Part shown: positions 11,741-21,679 of the stretch, in pieces
How positions within the stretch are numbered: position 1 is the stretch's first letter
Layout of the letters: every line of letters begins with the position of its first letter
Assembly (NCBI GenBank): GCA_963556695.1
Contig: CAUWAG010000010.1
Location: 1-64,000, forward strand
Direction: 5' to 3'
DNA length: 64,000 bases
Source of the DNA: Anthostomella pinea
Lineage: Eukaryota > Ascomycota > Sordariomycetes > Xylariales > Xylariaceae
Made by a program: the position numbers and the translations under genes
Notes under the pieces: generated by a model
Told to the model about the DNA's origin: nothing
What the model saw: only the letters and a program-made list of their open reading frames with translations
Database searches by the model: none

Positions 11741-14700
11741 CTAGTGTGCCGGGTGTGGCATGGCTGAGATCTGAGAGCAGGCTGGCGGTGGACATGGCCT
11801 GGGCGGGCGTGCCTTGGGATCAGAAACGCTATTGAGAACGCAATGGAGAGCTTCCGCCAGCTTGAGCTGCGGTTCCGACTGGTCCTCGACGATCAGGAAA
11901 AGCGTCGGTTCAGCAGACTCAATCAGTGGCGGCGCTTCTGCCTCAGCTGTGGTCATGATGATGCTGAAGATATGGCATGAATTTTCTCGTAATCGCGGAG
12001 GCACAGATCCTTACCAGAAAAGCCATCCCATTGCTCCTCGACAATAGCCGGCGATAGGGCTCTCCAGTCCTCCATACAGTTCCACCACCCCGGCTAGGCC
12101 AAACACGAAGTTGGTGATGACTTTCTCCGGAGCTATGGCTTCGAGGAGTATGAGGTGTCCGCCAGGCTTCAACGTCTTACGTACGTTCCGGATCGTGGCC
12201 GCCAGATCGGTGGTGGCATGCAGCACACTCCCGGCGACAACCAGGTCATAGGAACACAGTTCGAGCCCCTGGTCCTCAGCGCTGCGTTCCAGGTTGAACG
12301 TCTTGAACGTGACCCTCTCCTTCAGATTCTGCCACTTGTTGGCAGCGCTCTCAAAGAACGTGGGTGAGATATCGGTGTACGTGTAGTTCGAAAACTTCAA
12401 GCCACCGCTTTGGGCCTCGAGCTGCTGCAGAGCAGATAACACATGCGACGTCATGCCACCCGTCCCTGCTCCTACTTCAAGTATGCGCAGCTTAGGGTTT
12501 TCGTGAGAGGCTAGATCGAGGATCTTCTGAAGGCGATGATCACAAATGCTCAAGAACATATCGGTGTAGAATGTCTCAGCTAGACTGGAGTCGAAGATTA
12601 CGGAGAGGGGTCGATCTCGCGCACGAGGATCGGCTTGAGCTGCTCCCGGGTGAGGAGGCTCAGTTAAGGTTTCCACTCGACTCCATACAACAACTTCTTC
12701 GCGACACGGTTGATTTCATCCTGCCTCGACACCTGTGCAGTGATCAACCTGCGCATTGTACACAGTGGCGACAAGTTGTCATCCAAGGCGTAAATGGTTC
12801 CCTCCTTGCTCTCTCCTTCAGCTCCACCACTAGTAATCGTCATGTATCGAATCGACGATGTGTGTGGTTGTTGCCATCCAGAGGCTGAGAACCAGGAATC
12901 GAGTAGTCGCATAGGCACACGTGTAGCCGACGACGTGGACAGACCTTTGGTAGCGCTGACTCGAAGGGCATGGAAAGCCGCATCTAGGATAGCCGGATGA
13001 ACGAGACTGTTCGTTTGATGTTTAGCTGTCGACACGTCCACGCGGGCCACAACCTTGGCATCACCGTCACCGTCATAACGGATGTTTTCCAGAAGCTGAA
13101 ACCAGTCTCCGTACCTGATTCCATGACCCGCTATGTCCTGGTAGAACATTTTCGAGTCAATGGGCTCTGTACAGGCTTCGGTCGCACGCTTGTACTGACT
13201 TGCGATACGCTCATTCGTCAACCGTCTCTCCAAACCGCCATCAACGTGCGCGTCAGATTCTACGTACTGAATCCGGACACTGGCTCGGAAACACTCGGTC
13301 CATCGATCATCGTAGCGGGCGAAGATCTTGATGTCCGACCAGAGCGACTCCTTCTCGTAGTGCTTCTAAACCGGTTAGAGATGTAGCATCGTCTTGGTTC
13401 TATTGTCCCAAGCCTCCTTCACGACTATCGGGATCAGGGGTTGGGCTTTTTTGATGTAGTAGCCCGATACCACCCGGTTGGCATCGGCCATCTGTTGTAC
13501 CGCTTTCATCGCCATCACGAGTATTCCCGCTGCTGGGTAGATGATGGTGTCGCTGACCTGCGCGAAGGTTAGAATCACGCGATATCGTGGAACACGTATA
13601 CCGGGAACTTACAACATGGTCTCCCAACCACGGCGTAGTCTCCACGCTCCATAAGTTCCTCCACGTCGGCTTTAAAGGGTTCCAGTCATAGAATCGTGAC
13701 CCCAGCGTGTCCCCCGAAACGGGCTCGCGCAATCTGAAGTCGCGATTCAGCCGGGACTCCGCCCAGTAGACGTGAGAGTGGTCAAAAGGATACTCGGGAC
13801 AGTCGACGAGGAAGGCTGGCTTCTGGCTGGGCGACTGGTGGTTGGCCTCGGCGATGGACACGGTGTGGCCGTCGCAGAACAGATGTCCCAGCAACTCCAG
13901 GGTGCTCTGGATCGCCGACTTGGACCGATAGAGCACCGAGGCGTAGCGAACCTGCTTCTTCCGATTCCCGGCCTGGCCAATCGTGTCCTGGATTGGGCGG
14001 CGTAGCACACAGTGCGGACCAATCTCGACGAGGTCTGTGATGCTCCCAAGACCGACTTTGAGGGTTGCAGAATCCTGCGTCAGGATCTGCACCGCATCGG
14101 TGAACCGGACAGGGGACACCATGTTGTCGACCCAATATTGGGCCGTCGTAAGCAGGGATGACCGAACGGCTCGGCCCGTTACCGATGACACCATAGGGAC
14201 CGATGGGCCAACGCGCTGGGACTTGCTGGCCTCAAGCGTCCCCAATTGCGACCTGTACTCGTCGGCAATGATGGACATGAAAGGGGAATGGTATGCGACT
14301 CCTGTCTTCAGCTTCTGTACGAAAATGCCGTCCTTGTCAAGCTGTTCCCTCACAGTATCAATGGCCCACTCTGTGCCGGAAAGCGTGCAGTTCAGTGGAC
14401 TGTTGATGCATGCTATGTTGATGGACTCAGTGAGGCCTACAACATCCATGGCCTCTAGGTAGGAAACTACGTGCTCTTGAGGGAGATTGACAGACATTAT
14501 AGCGCCTGTCGTCGAGGCTTTGGCCTTCAGCCCGCCCGCCAATTGCCCGCGGAAGAACGAGACTTTGCATGCTGAATGTAGTGATAAAGCTCCGATCGCA
14601 TACCTATTGACGACGAGTCAGTATATGGAGTCAGGGTTGAGTCACTGGTATGCCTTTACTCACGCTGCAGCGATCTCGCCAGACGAATGTCGGATCACAG

Positions 14701-15813
14701 CCTTTGGAACGACACCGAAGCTCTTCAGTAGCTCGACCAAGGCGATCTGAAGAGCCGCTGATAGTGGCTGGCTATACTCGGGCTTGTCGATGTTCGTGGT
14801 GTTGCTGAGCTCATCTGGTCGCTCGTTAGTAGTGTTCAGCTCTCTTGGCTAGGGCTCCTTACCAAAGATCGACCATTCACACCCCAAGCTGCTGTAGGTA
14901 CCATCGATCTGCTCGAGCGCAGACTTGAAGATAGGGTACTCCAGAAGCTCAATACCCATATCGGCGTATTGGGCACCTTGACCAGTGAAGACGAAGGCCA
15001 ACCTTCAGCTTCTGCCGAGGTGCGTACTGGCTTCATAGCAGCAGCTCCAAGTGCAAGAACCTGCTGTTCACCAGTTGCAACAGCAAAAGTCCGCCAGAGT
15101 ATAGAGCTCCGTCGCGCGGCGAGGGTATAAGCCAGTTGCGACAGCTTGTCTGAGTGGCCCGCAACCTGGGTCTTGTAGAAGGTGACGTACCCCTCGATCG
15201 TACGCTCGAGCCCCTTCTCGTTGGCGGCGCTGAAGACAAGCAGACTGGCTTGGGTATTGGAATGATGGCTTCCATTAACTGCTCCGTTGGTGTTGGGGGT
15301 ACCATTGGTACCATTGGTGCTGTTGTATCCGCAGGCCCCGTTGGCTTCGCTGGTGCCGTTCAAGTTTCCATTAGTACCGTTAGTGCCGATATGATGTCCG
15401 TTGGTCCCGTTGGCCTTACTGGCACCGTTCATACCATTGATGCCGTTTGCCTTGATGTGGCTGACCGTCCCGCTGGTGTGACCGACCTCATCTGCGATGG
15501 TCGGGGTCTGCACAGTAGCACCGGGGACGGTGCAGTTGTTCCCTATGAGTTCTCGATCACGCAGGTAGTGATACGCATTATCAAGAACGACGTGCGTATT
15601 GGATCCTCCGAACCCGAAGGAGTTCACCGATACCCGGCGCAATCCCTTAGTAGGCCAGGCGATGTTCTCGGTCGGGATCTTCACGAGTTAGCAGGCTTTC
15701 TGACTCGCATCAAAGGGTGTCGCTTACCGCAGTGTGATAAAAGTCAACATCGATATCAGCGTTGATCTTCTCGAAAAGGGCGTTGGGTGGAATGATGCCC
15801 TTCTCCAGGATCA
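11741..15813 (-). pseudogene. Highly-reducing type I polyketide synthase, truncated
   Basis: Order on the minus strand is KS C-terminus, linker, AT, DH, methyltransferase. The KS starts abruptly after an intron (15814-15850) at [11 protein letters not shown] and ends with [20 protein letters not shown]; the KS active-site Cys and most of the domain are missing. The AT shows [19 protein letters not shown] in a frame different from the preceding linker (indel near 15005), and the GHSxG nucleophile motif reads RHSSGE near 14690. DH follows an intron near 13564-13613: the HxxxGxxxxP motif is [10 protein letters not shown] (Gly to Asp) and the second motif is DAAFH. Two in-frame stops near 13368-13381 could each come from a Gln codon. 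The MT has a good SAM motif ([10 protein letters not shown], near 12480). Sequence beyond 12010 resembles the region before ER/KR, which are absent. It cannot be functional. Confidence 0.88.
15290..15480 (-). repeat. Asn-Gly-Thr repeat linker within PKS
   Basis: Between KS and AT the PKS encodes about 60 residues made of imperfect NGTNG units ([19 protein letters not shown] and so on), from a degenerate GGTACCATTGGT-like DNA repeat. KS-AT linkers in fungal PKSs are rarely this repetitive. Replication slippage is the likely source. Confidence 0.8.
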
Positions 15814-15943
15814 CTGTGGCAAGCCAAGGTCAGCAATTAGGTACCCTTACCGACTGCGGGGCAGACTTGAAGCCTGTGTAGCACAAGCTCGCGTACATGG
15901 TCGCACTGCAGTAGTCCGATTACCCCTGAGAAGTAAAGACTTA

Positions 15944-16032
15944 CCATCCCCCACCCCCTAACGGGACACACCCCCCACCGGGACAGCCAAACCCCACAAC
16001 CACCACCAAAAGTCCCCTACCTCACTTACACG
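15944..16032 (+). repeat. Left TIR of pogo copy A
   Basis: About 89 bp, beginning CCATCCCCCACCCCCTAACG and ending near CACTTACACG. It matches the inverted complement of 18079-18167 with few mismatches. Very C-rich on this strand. Confidence 0.92.
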
Positions 16033-16246
16033 GATTACAGCCCCCTTTGAGGCTATCTATACGCTCTTTAGATGGTTAGATAGCCCTTTTCTTGGTGTTT
16101 AGCCGGATGTAGATTAGTGAAGTTTCAACCATCGGCATCGGTAATTAGGAGCCTCTGTGCCCCGCCCCTAAATACAAATTTGTTGTAGAATTCTCTCTCT
16201 GAGCCCCTGACCCTTATGCCACCACAGCATCGTGAAGCCAGCCACG

Positions 16247-18014
16247 ATGCCTCCACCCACGTACACTGAAGATAATGTGGCAGATGCCTGGCTAGATGTG
16301 ACAGATAACGGCATGTCTGTGAGAAAAGCCGCCCAAAAACACGGCATCCCTAAGCAAACGCTGTCAGCACGCATCAACGGCAGAGTCACCCGAGCCGAGG
16401 CCCAGGTTAGCAAGCAGAGACTCTCCCCTCAACAAGAGAGTAAGGTGGCTCAATGGATATTGCGCCAGGAGTCCCTAGGGCTTGCCCCTTCTCATATAGC
16501 CGTGCGGGAGATTATTGTACAACTGCTGAAAAAGGGGGGAGATTTCGCACCACTGGGCCCGAATTATATGGAGGGCTATAAACGCCATAACCCTACCATC
16601 CAGACTAAAATCAGTAAACGGATGGAATCCGCTCGGTTTAAGGGGTTCACCCCTAAGTCTGTCAACTGGTTCTTTGACATATTGGGGGATTATCAATGGG
16701 TGAAGCCAGAAAATACGTACAATGTCGATAAGGGCGGCATCATGTCGGGTTTTGGTTAGTCTTTTAACCCCTTATTCACCTTTATCCTGTCAGTTAACTA
16801 GCTAACCCCTATAAGCATTGATTCCCTAGTCTTAGGAAGTTCTGAGACTACAAAAGCCTTCTTAAAGAGTCCCCAGGGGCGTGGCTGGACCTCCTTTATC
16901 GAAGCCATCTCAGCCACGGGAAAAGTTCTCAAACCAGGCATAATTTTCAAAGGAAAAGATCTCCAGGCCCAATGGTTCATCGAAGAATTCCGCAAAATCG
17001 CGGGTTGGTACTACATAACGTCAGATAACGGCTGGACCAGTAACGAGATTGCGTGCCTATGGTTAGACCACGTTTTCCTACCCCAGGTGGATGCTGTACG
17101 AGGGGAAGACCAGGCAGAGCCGATCCTTTTGATACTAGATGGCCATGGTAGCCATACTTCCGTACGTTATTTATTTTTCAGGGGTTGTTTAATCAGTTAA
17201 TTAACTGTATAACTAACAGGACGAGTTCATGTTGCGGTGTTATTTTGCCAACATCTTGCTTTATTTTTTCCCAGCCCATACCAGCCACGGCATGCAACCA
17301 CTAGATAACGGACCATATAACGCGCTCAAAGCCTACTACCAGAGATTTCTCTCGCAGTTAAATTCTCTCACAGATGCCTTACCTGTGGATAAGATCAACT
17401 TCATCCACTGTTATTCTCAGGCTAGGGACAAGGCTTTTTCTAAGCCGAACATCCTCTCGGGCTTCCGAGTGACGGGGTGCTACCCAGTTAGCTGCAGGAA
17501 GTGTTTGAAACACCCGGAAATCCAGGAGGATAAAAGAAAGACCCCGGAGCCAGAGGAAGTTGAAGACTCGGAGCCAGAAGACCAGCAGACCCCTACCACA
17601 AGCCGACAGATCATAGATTTCGCAAAGAATCGCTCCCCAGCCACTCGGCTGAAATTCAGGAAGATCTCCCACGCCTTCGAGAACCAGGAGACGGAGCTGG
17701 CCCTAAAAGATCATAAGATCAAGGCCCTGGAGACTGAACTAGAGCGGCTATGGCCCAAGAAAAGGAAGAAGGTCCCAAATCCGAACCGGAAGTTCATGAA
17801 TATGACCGAGATATTGGCCCAGGGGGGTGACCCGTTAAGGGCGGTGGTTATAGAGTCTTCAGAGTCAGAAATAGAGCCAGAGGTTGTTAAAGATGAGGGT
17901 GAGGAGGAGGAAGAGGCTGAGGAGGCTGAGGAGGGTGAAGAAGCCCCTGTTGCAGAGCCCCAGGTGACGAGAAGCGGTCGGTCAATTAGGGCGCCAGCTA
18001 GATACGTGGATTGA
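16247..18014 (+). pseudogene. pogo-like transposase with damaged splice site
   Basis: Three-exon layout. Exon 1 (16247 to about 16755) has the psq helix-turn-helix (MSVRKAAQKHGIPKQTLSAR), a CENP-B-like domain and VDKGGIMSGFG. Exon 2 (about 16815-17160) holds the DDE core (SDNGWTSNEIACLWL, LILDGHGSHTS). Exon 3 (about 17221-18014) has PAHTSHGMQPLDNGPYNALK and an acidic, Glu-rich tail. By comparison with the related copy at 49-51 kb, exon 2 should start at a GC-ATT-GAT codon set preceded by AG, but here the acceptor reads ATAAGC: one G-to-A change removes it, and the only nearby AG shifts the frame by one base. Intron 2 (GTACGT...AACAG) looks normal. The catalytic Asp of DGHGSH is kept. Confidence 0.82.
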
Positions 18015-18078
18015 GGAGCCTCAACACCACAGAATGATAATTTTGTTGATTTCTTTGGGCATCTACAGCCTCAATTGC

Positions 18079-18167
18079 GTGTAAGTGAGTAAGGGGGTAT
18101 TTTGGTGGTGATGGTGGGGTTTGGCTGTCCCGGTGGGGGGTGTGTCCCGTTAGGGGGTGGGGCATGG
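18079..18167 (-). repeat. Right TIR of pogo copy A
   Basis: Inverted partner of 15944-16032, ending ...GGGGGTGGGGCATGG directly before the TA duplication. Confidence 0.92.
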
Positions 18168-18169
18168 TA

Positions 18170-18664
18170 CTTGATAACGCGAATCATCTTCGACGTCTGC
18201 CTCCATAGGTATCTCTAGCTGGCGGTCTGCCTACGAGTCATCCCGATGATACCCACTTGAGTATCCAACCACCCAGGAGTAAGTACTATATGCACTGTCA
18301 TGGCCACCATTCTTTGGTATCAAAGGTGGCCCGTCAGACCAGGTAGGGGTGCTTTCATTGCTGGAACTAATACAACATCCTAGAAGTGATATCCTTGTTC
18401 CTCGATTATGATAGCCAGTAAGGTTAGCCTCCAATTCGCATTGCTCAACTTTGTCAAGCACTAGCAGATGTGCATGTCGCCCAGGGGCATATAGGACGAA
18501 ATGGGGTGCTGCCACCGGCCAGTGATAACCAACCATCCTTAGCCTCCTCCTTGGATCTAACGGTTTCATACAGGGGGTACTGTCATTGGTGACCATTCGT
18601 TTTCAGGAGCACGAGATCCAGATTTAGTTTTTGGGCTAAGTGGATGGAGTGGATAGAGGCGCTT

Positions 18665-18702
<38 letters not shown>

Positions 18703-19975
18703 TGTACCTGATCGTCTAGCCTGGTCGTGTCGGCTACCGAGGCAATGCTGGCGACTTGTTTTAGCACTACCTTGTGGAAATTGTTGGGCAGGACAGGACA
18801 GAAGAACCCCAGTTGTGGAGAAGCAGCGGCATGTGCATGCGTCTCCGTCGTGTTCCCATTTGTGGACTCATAGACGCTCATGACCAAGCATTCTCAGCCG
18901 CCTCAATCCATAGGTCGGCCGTCTCAGCGGGCTTCTTGAATGTCCAAATCATTGCTGGTGGTTCTGTTCAGCAGCCTAGGGGTTTCTACGAAATCTCGAT
19001 GCCGTTTAATCGTGACCATGATGCACTGCTTCGACGGGAGCCCGCCATCCCGGGTGCTGTCCCTGCCGTCTCCACTCCACAGGAGAGCATGAGTACCATG
19101 AACCAGAGGCTGGTCAATAACATCCGACGTTTGTGGTCCTCACCCGATTCCCGATGACGAGTTTTTCTTTAAGTATGCCCTGCGCTTTGGCAACGTCGTT
19201 TACCAACAAGGGCAAGAAGGCTCTCCACGTTGATACCGGATCTACCACTGACGAAGCTAAATCTATCCAAGAGACTATGCGACGTCAAAACAATGAAGCC
19301 TGGCAGAAAAGGCACCCCTTGGGTTTGTCATACGATGTATTGCTTTCTTCATTCCCTCCCGAGAGTGTAAATACGGTAGGTGTCTTGTGCCAGTTACAAA
19401 TGCAGTATGTATGTTCTGACAGACATAGGGATAACTGCGAAGGTGTGCCCCAAGCAACCGAGCAGCTTGGCGAAGGAGCCCTATACTTCCCACTCGTGCA
19501 AGCGGCAAAGGAGAGCTGAGATTAACAGTAAACGCGGCTTGTTTTCGTCTAAACCGTGCGTCGTAGCGGATACCACTAGTGCATCGGTTGTCTCGCCCTC
19601 CTCCTCACCAAGCTTTTCGGCGTTCCCCTTTCTGTCCTCCACAGTGGCTCACCTCTGCGTGGCGCGGAGCATCCGCGCACAGCTTTTGAAGTGGCAATGT
19701 TCATTACGACTGGCCAAGACGGAGTGCCGTACGTCCTCTCCCGGTAGCCTCAACTCCCCCATGCGCGGGCTATGGTCCAGGCATCCGATTCTATCCTAGC
19801 GCGGAGGCAACAACCATTTGGTGGAATGGGTGGCTTTACAGATAGCTGGACAATCTATAGGCCATGTCATGTTGCTTCCGCGTTATGGTAGATTTGGGTG
19901 AACCATGGTTTAAAAGCGAATGGTCAAATGCTGCCAGCAATGGCCATCCGAACCCTGTGGGCACACACTCTTACC
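18170..19975. other. No supported gene; flank of pogo A and LINE 1
   Basis: Open frames on both strands (for example 18231-18596 minus, 18774-19157 plus, 19133-19519 plus) show no domain I recognise. A short GACCTT microsatellite lies inside. The segment may hold remains of a gene whose minus-strand 3' part continues into 15850-15941. Confidence 0.4.
18665..18700. repeat. Hexanucleotide microsatellite (CTTGAC)6
   Basis: Six exact CTTGAC units. On the minus strand an open frame reads it as Gly-Gln repeats; on plus as Leu-Asp repeats. Neither frame has other support as a gene. Confidence 0.95.
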
Positions 19976-20101
19976 AAAAACAACTATTTTTCTTGGCGCC
20001 CCGCTGTTAGGGCGCAACCTCTATATCTGCACTAAAACAGGCATTTATTTCAGTACCTGACTATCCTTGCCAAGGCGCAGAAAATTTTTCTCACAAGCTG
20101 G

Positions 20102-21679
20102 ATGGCACCCCTTCACGATAGGCCCCCAAATACGCCAGTGGCCGTCCCAAAGACGACTACTGGCGGCGTGCTCAAATCCCCGGTCCCTAAAAGAACATAT
20201 GGCCCGGCAACCCCAAGCAAGCTCCGCCAGGCACTGCTCGACGACATCAACAGCAGCCCGTCACAGGTCTCTGAGGCTGACTTCACCATTGTTTCCCCTC
20301 TGAAAGGAAAATCCCGAAATATTAATACTAGCAGCATCATTGATATGGAAGTACCTCAATCAAACGAAATCTCTACAGACCAAGCCATTGGAGGCGATAC
20401 AGGGAACAAGGTCTCTTCCTCAAAGTGCCAGGACCAAGTAGCCAAAATACTGGCTAAAGACAAGCATCTCTATGAAGCCAGGATGACAATGTTTCAAGAG
20501 TGTGCTGCAGCAGTCGATAAGACACTGGAAAAAGCTGGAACCGAACTATACTCTCATGCCAAGGAGTTCAGCGCTTTCTTCTCCAAATGCCTGAACGAGT
20601 GGCTGGAAACCCGAGATCTGCCCAAAAGAAAGACCACTCCTGGCGGGATAGGGATAGGGAAGCCCACCATGACCTTCGCCCAAGCTGTCTCCTCTGGCCA
20701 ACGACAGCATCCATGGACAGTCAACACTACCATAAAGAAAACACAGCCTGGCGCCCTTATCACTGCCAACCAACTGAAGAAGAAGCAGGATGATCTCCGG
20801 GTCTTTATCCGCATGGATAATAGCCACTTAGAGCCTTATGGAATCAAGTCTACACTGAACAGAAGACTTAAGCTCCACCCTCAGGAGCTTAGAGAAGTGA
20901 CACGGTGTCCTTCTGGTTTCACCTTACACCCAAGGGACAAGCCAACTCAGGCTAAGCTTCTGGCTTTCCAAGAAGAAATTGCCGACATTCTTAAGGCACA
21001 AAAGATTGAGACCCACACAGTCTGGCATCATTACAAGGTCAATGGATGCCCAAGAAAGGTCATCAGTGCAGAAGGGTTCACAATCGATATTACCGACACT
21101 GTTGTTGCCAATGAAGTTGAAGCCCAAACAGGCGACAGACCTCTGAGGTGCATACTCTCAAAGAACACGATTGATTCTGATCCAGAAACTACATGGATAA
21201 TCTCTCTGCCCAGTGCAGCAAGGAAACCATTCACGCTTTTTGCCCACTCAATGACCTCAAGGCATATTCAACACACCCCCAAGGTTCACCAGTGTGCAAG
21301 CTGCTTCAGATACCATGGTAGGAATTACCGATGCGAAAAGCAAGTATGTGCACACTGCGCCAACACAGTACACCAGGGAGAGTGCGAAAAACCAATCCCA
21401 AAGTGTGTCAACTGCAAAGGACCTCATGCTGCCAACTTCGACAAATGCCCTGCCCGCCCCAAGGTTGTGAAAGGTACCATCCATAAGCACACATGGGAGC
21501 AAATCCAGGAAATAAGGCTAGCCGGAGAAAGAGCCAGATCCAAGGCCTTCAACGAAGCAGGCAGAAACCAAGCTGGGTCAACACCTAGCAACAATAGCAA
21601 AGACACCACAATGCAAATCGACACAACAGATACAACTCATCCCAGAGATGCCGATACCATTGTTGTCAGTCAATGTTAG
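20102..21679 (+). CDS. LINE ORF1, gag-like nucleic-acid-binding protein
   Basis: 525 aa. The N-terminal half is Ser/Thr/Pro-rich and then helical (EARMTMFQECAAAVDKTLEK). A conserved central region (residues 240-370) precedes a cluster of Cys/His knuckles: CASC...C, CAHCANTVHQGEC and CVNCKGPHAANFDKC near residues 400-460. Such CCHC-type knuckles are typical of ORF1 proteins of Tad, I and R1 group LINEs, which coat the element RNA. The C-terminus is Thr/Asp-rich. The start ATG lies in a leader that is conserved with copy 2. No damage is visible. Confidence 0.9.
   Translation: MAPLHDRPPNTPVAVPKTTTGGVLKSPVPKRTYGPATPSKLRQALLDDINSSPSQVSEADFTIVSPLKGKSRNINTSSIIDMEVPQSNEISTDQAIGGDTGNKVSSSKCQDQVAKILAKDKHLYEARMTMFQECAAAVDKTLEKAGTELYSHAKEFSAFFSKCLNEWLETRDLPKRKTTPGGIGIGKPTMTFAQAVSSGQRQHPWTVNTTIKKTQPGALITANQLKKKQDDLRVFIRMDNSHLEPYGIKSTLNRRLKLHPQELREVTRCPSGFTLHPRDKPTQAKLLAFQEEIADILKAQKIETHTVWHHYKVNGCPRKVISAEGFTIDITDTVVANEVEAQTGDRPLRCILSKNTIDSDPETTWIISLPSAARKPFTLFAHSMTSRHIQHTPKVHQCASCFRYHGRNYRCEKQVCAHCANTVHQGECEKPIPKCVNCKGPHAANFDKCPARPKVVKGTIHKHTWEQIQEIRLAGERARSKAFNEAGRNQAGSTPSNNSKDTTMQIDTTDTTHPRDADTIVVSQC

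Larger units (their letters stand above)
15944..18167 (+). mobile_element. pogo/Fot1-like DNA transposon, copy A (2224 bp)
   Basis: The element is flanked by TA (15942-15943 and 18168-18169), the pogo target duplication. Its ends are about 89-bp inverted repeats starting CCAT[C/G]CCCCACCCCC. It contains one transposase gene on the plus strand. The insertion lies in the A of what would be a GTAAGT sequence on the minus strand just upstream of the PKS remnant. The element is nearly full length but its transposase looks damaged. Confidence 0.93.

Noticed and set aside
15816..15941. Upstream KS exon of the PKS between 15850 and pogo A
   Set aside because: The translation lacks the expected KS sequence before ILEKG (the VKTNIGH-type block), so the KS is treated as truncated at 15813.
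18636..18887. A gene with a Gly-Gln repeat on the minus strand
   Set aside because: The repeat is just the CTTGAC microsatellite read in frame; the rest shows no domain.
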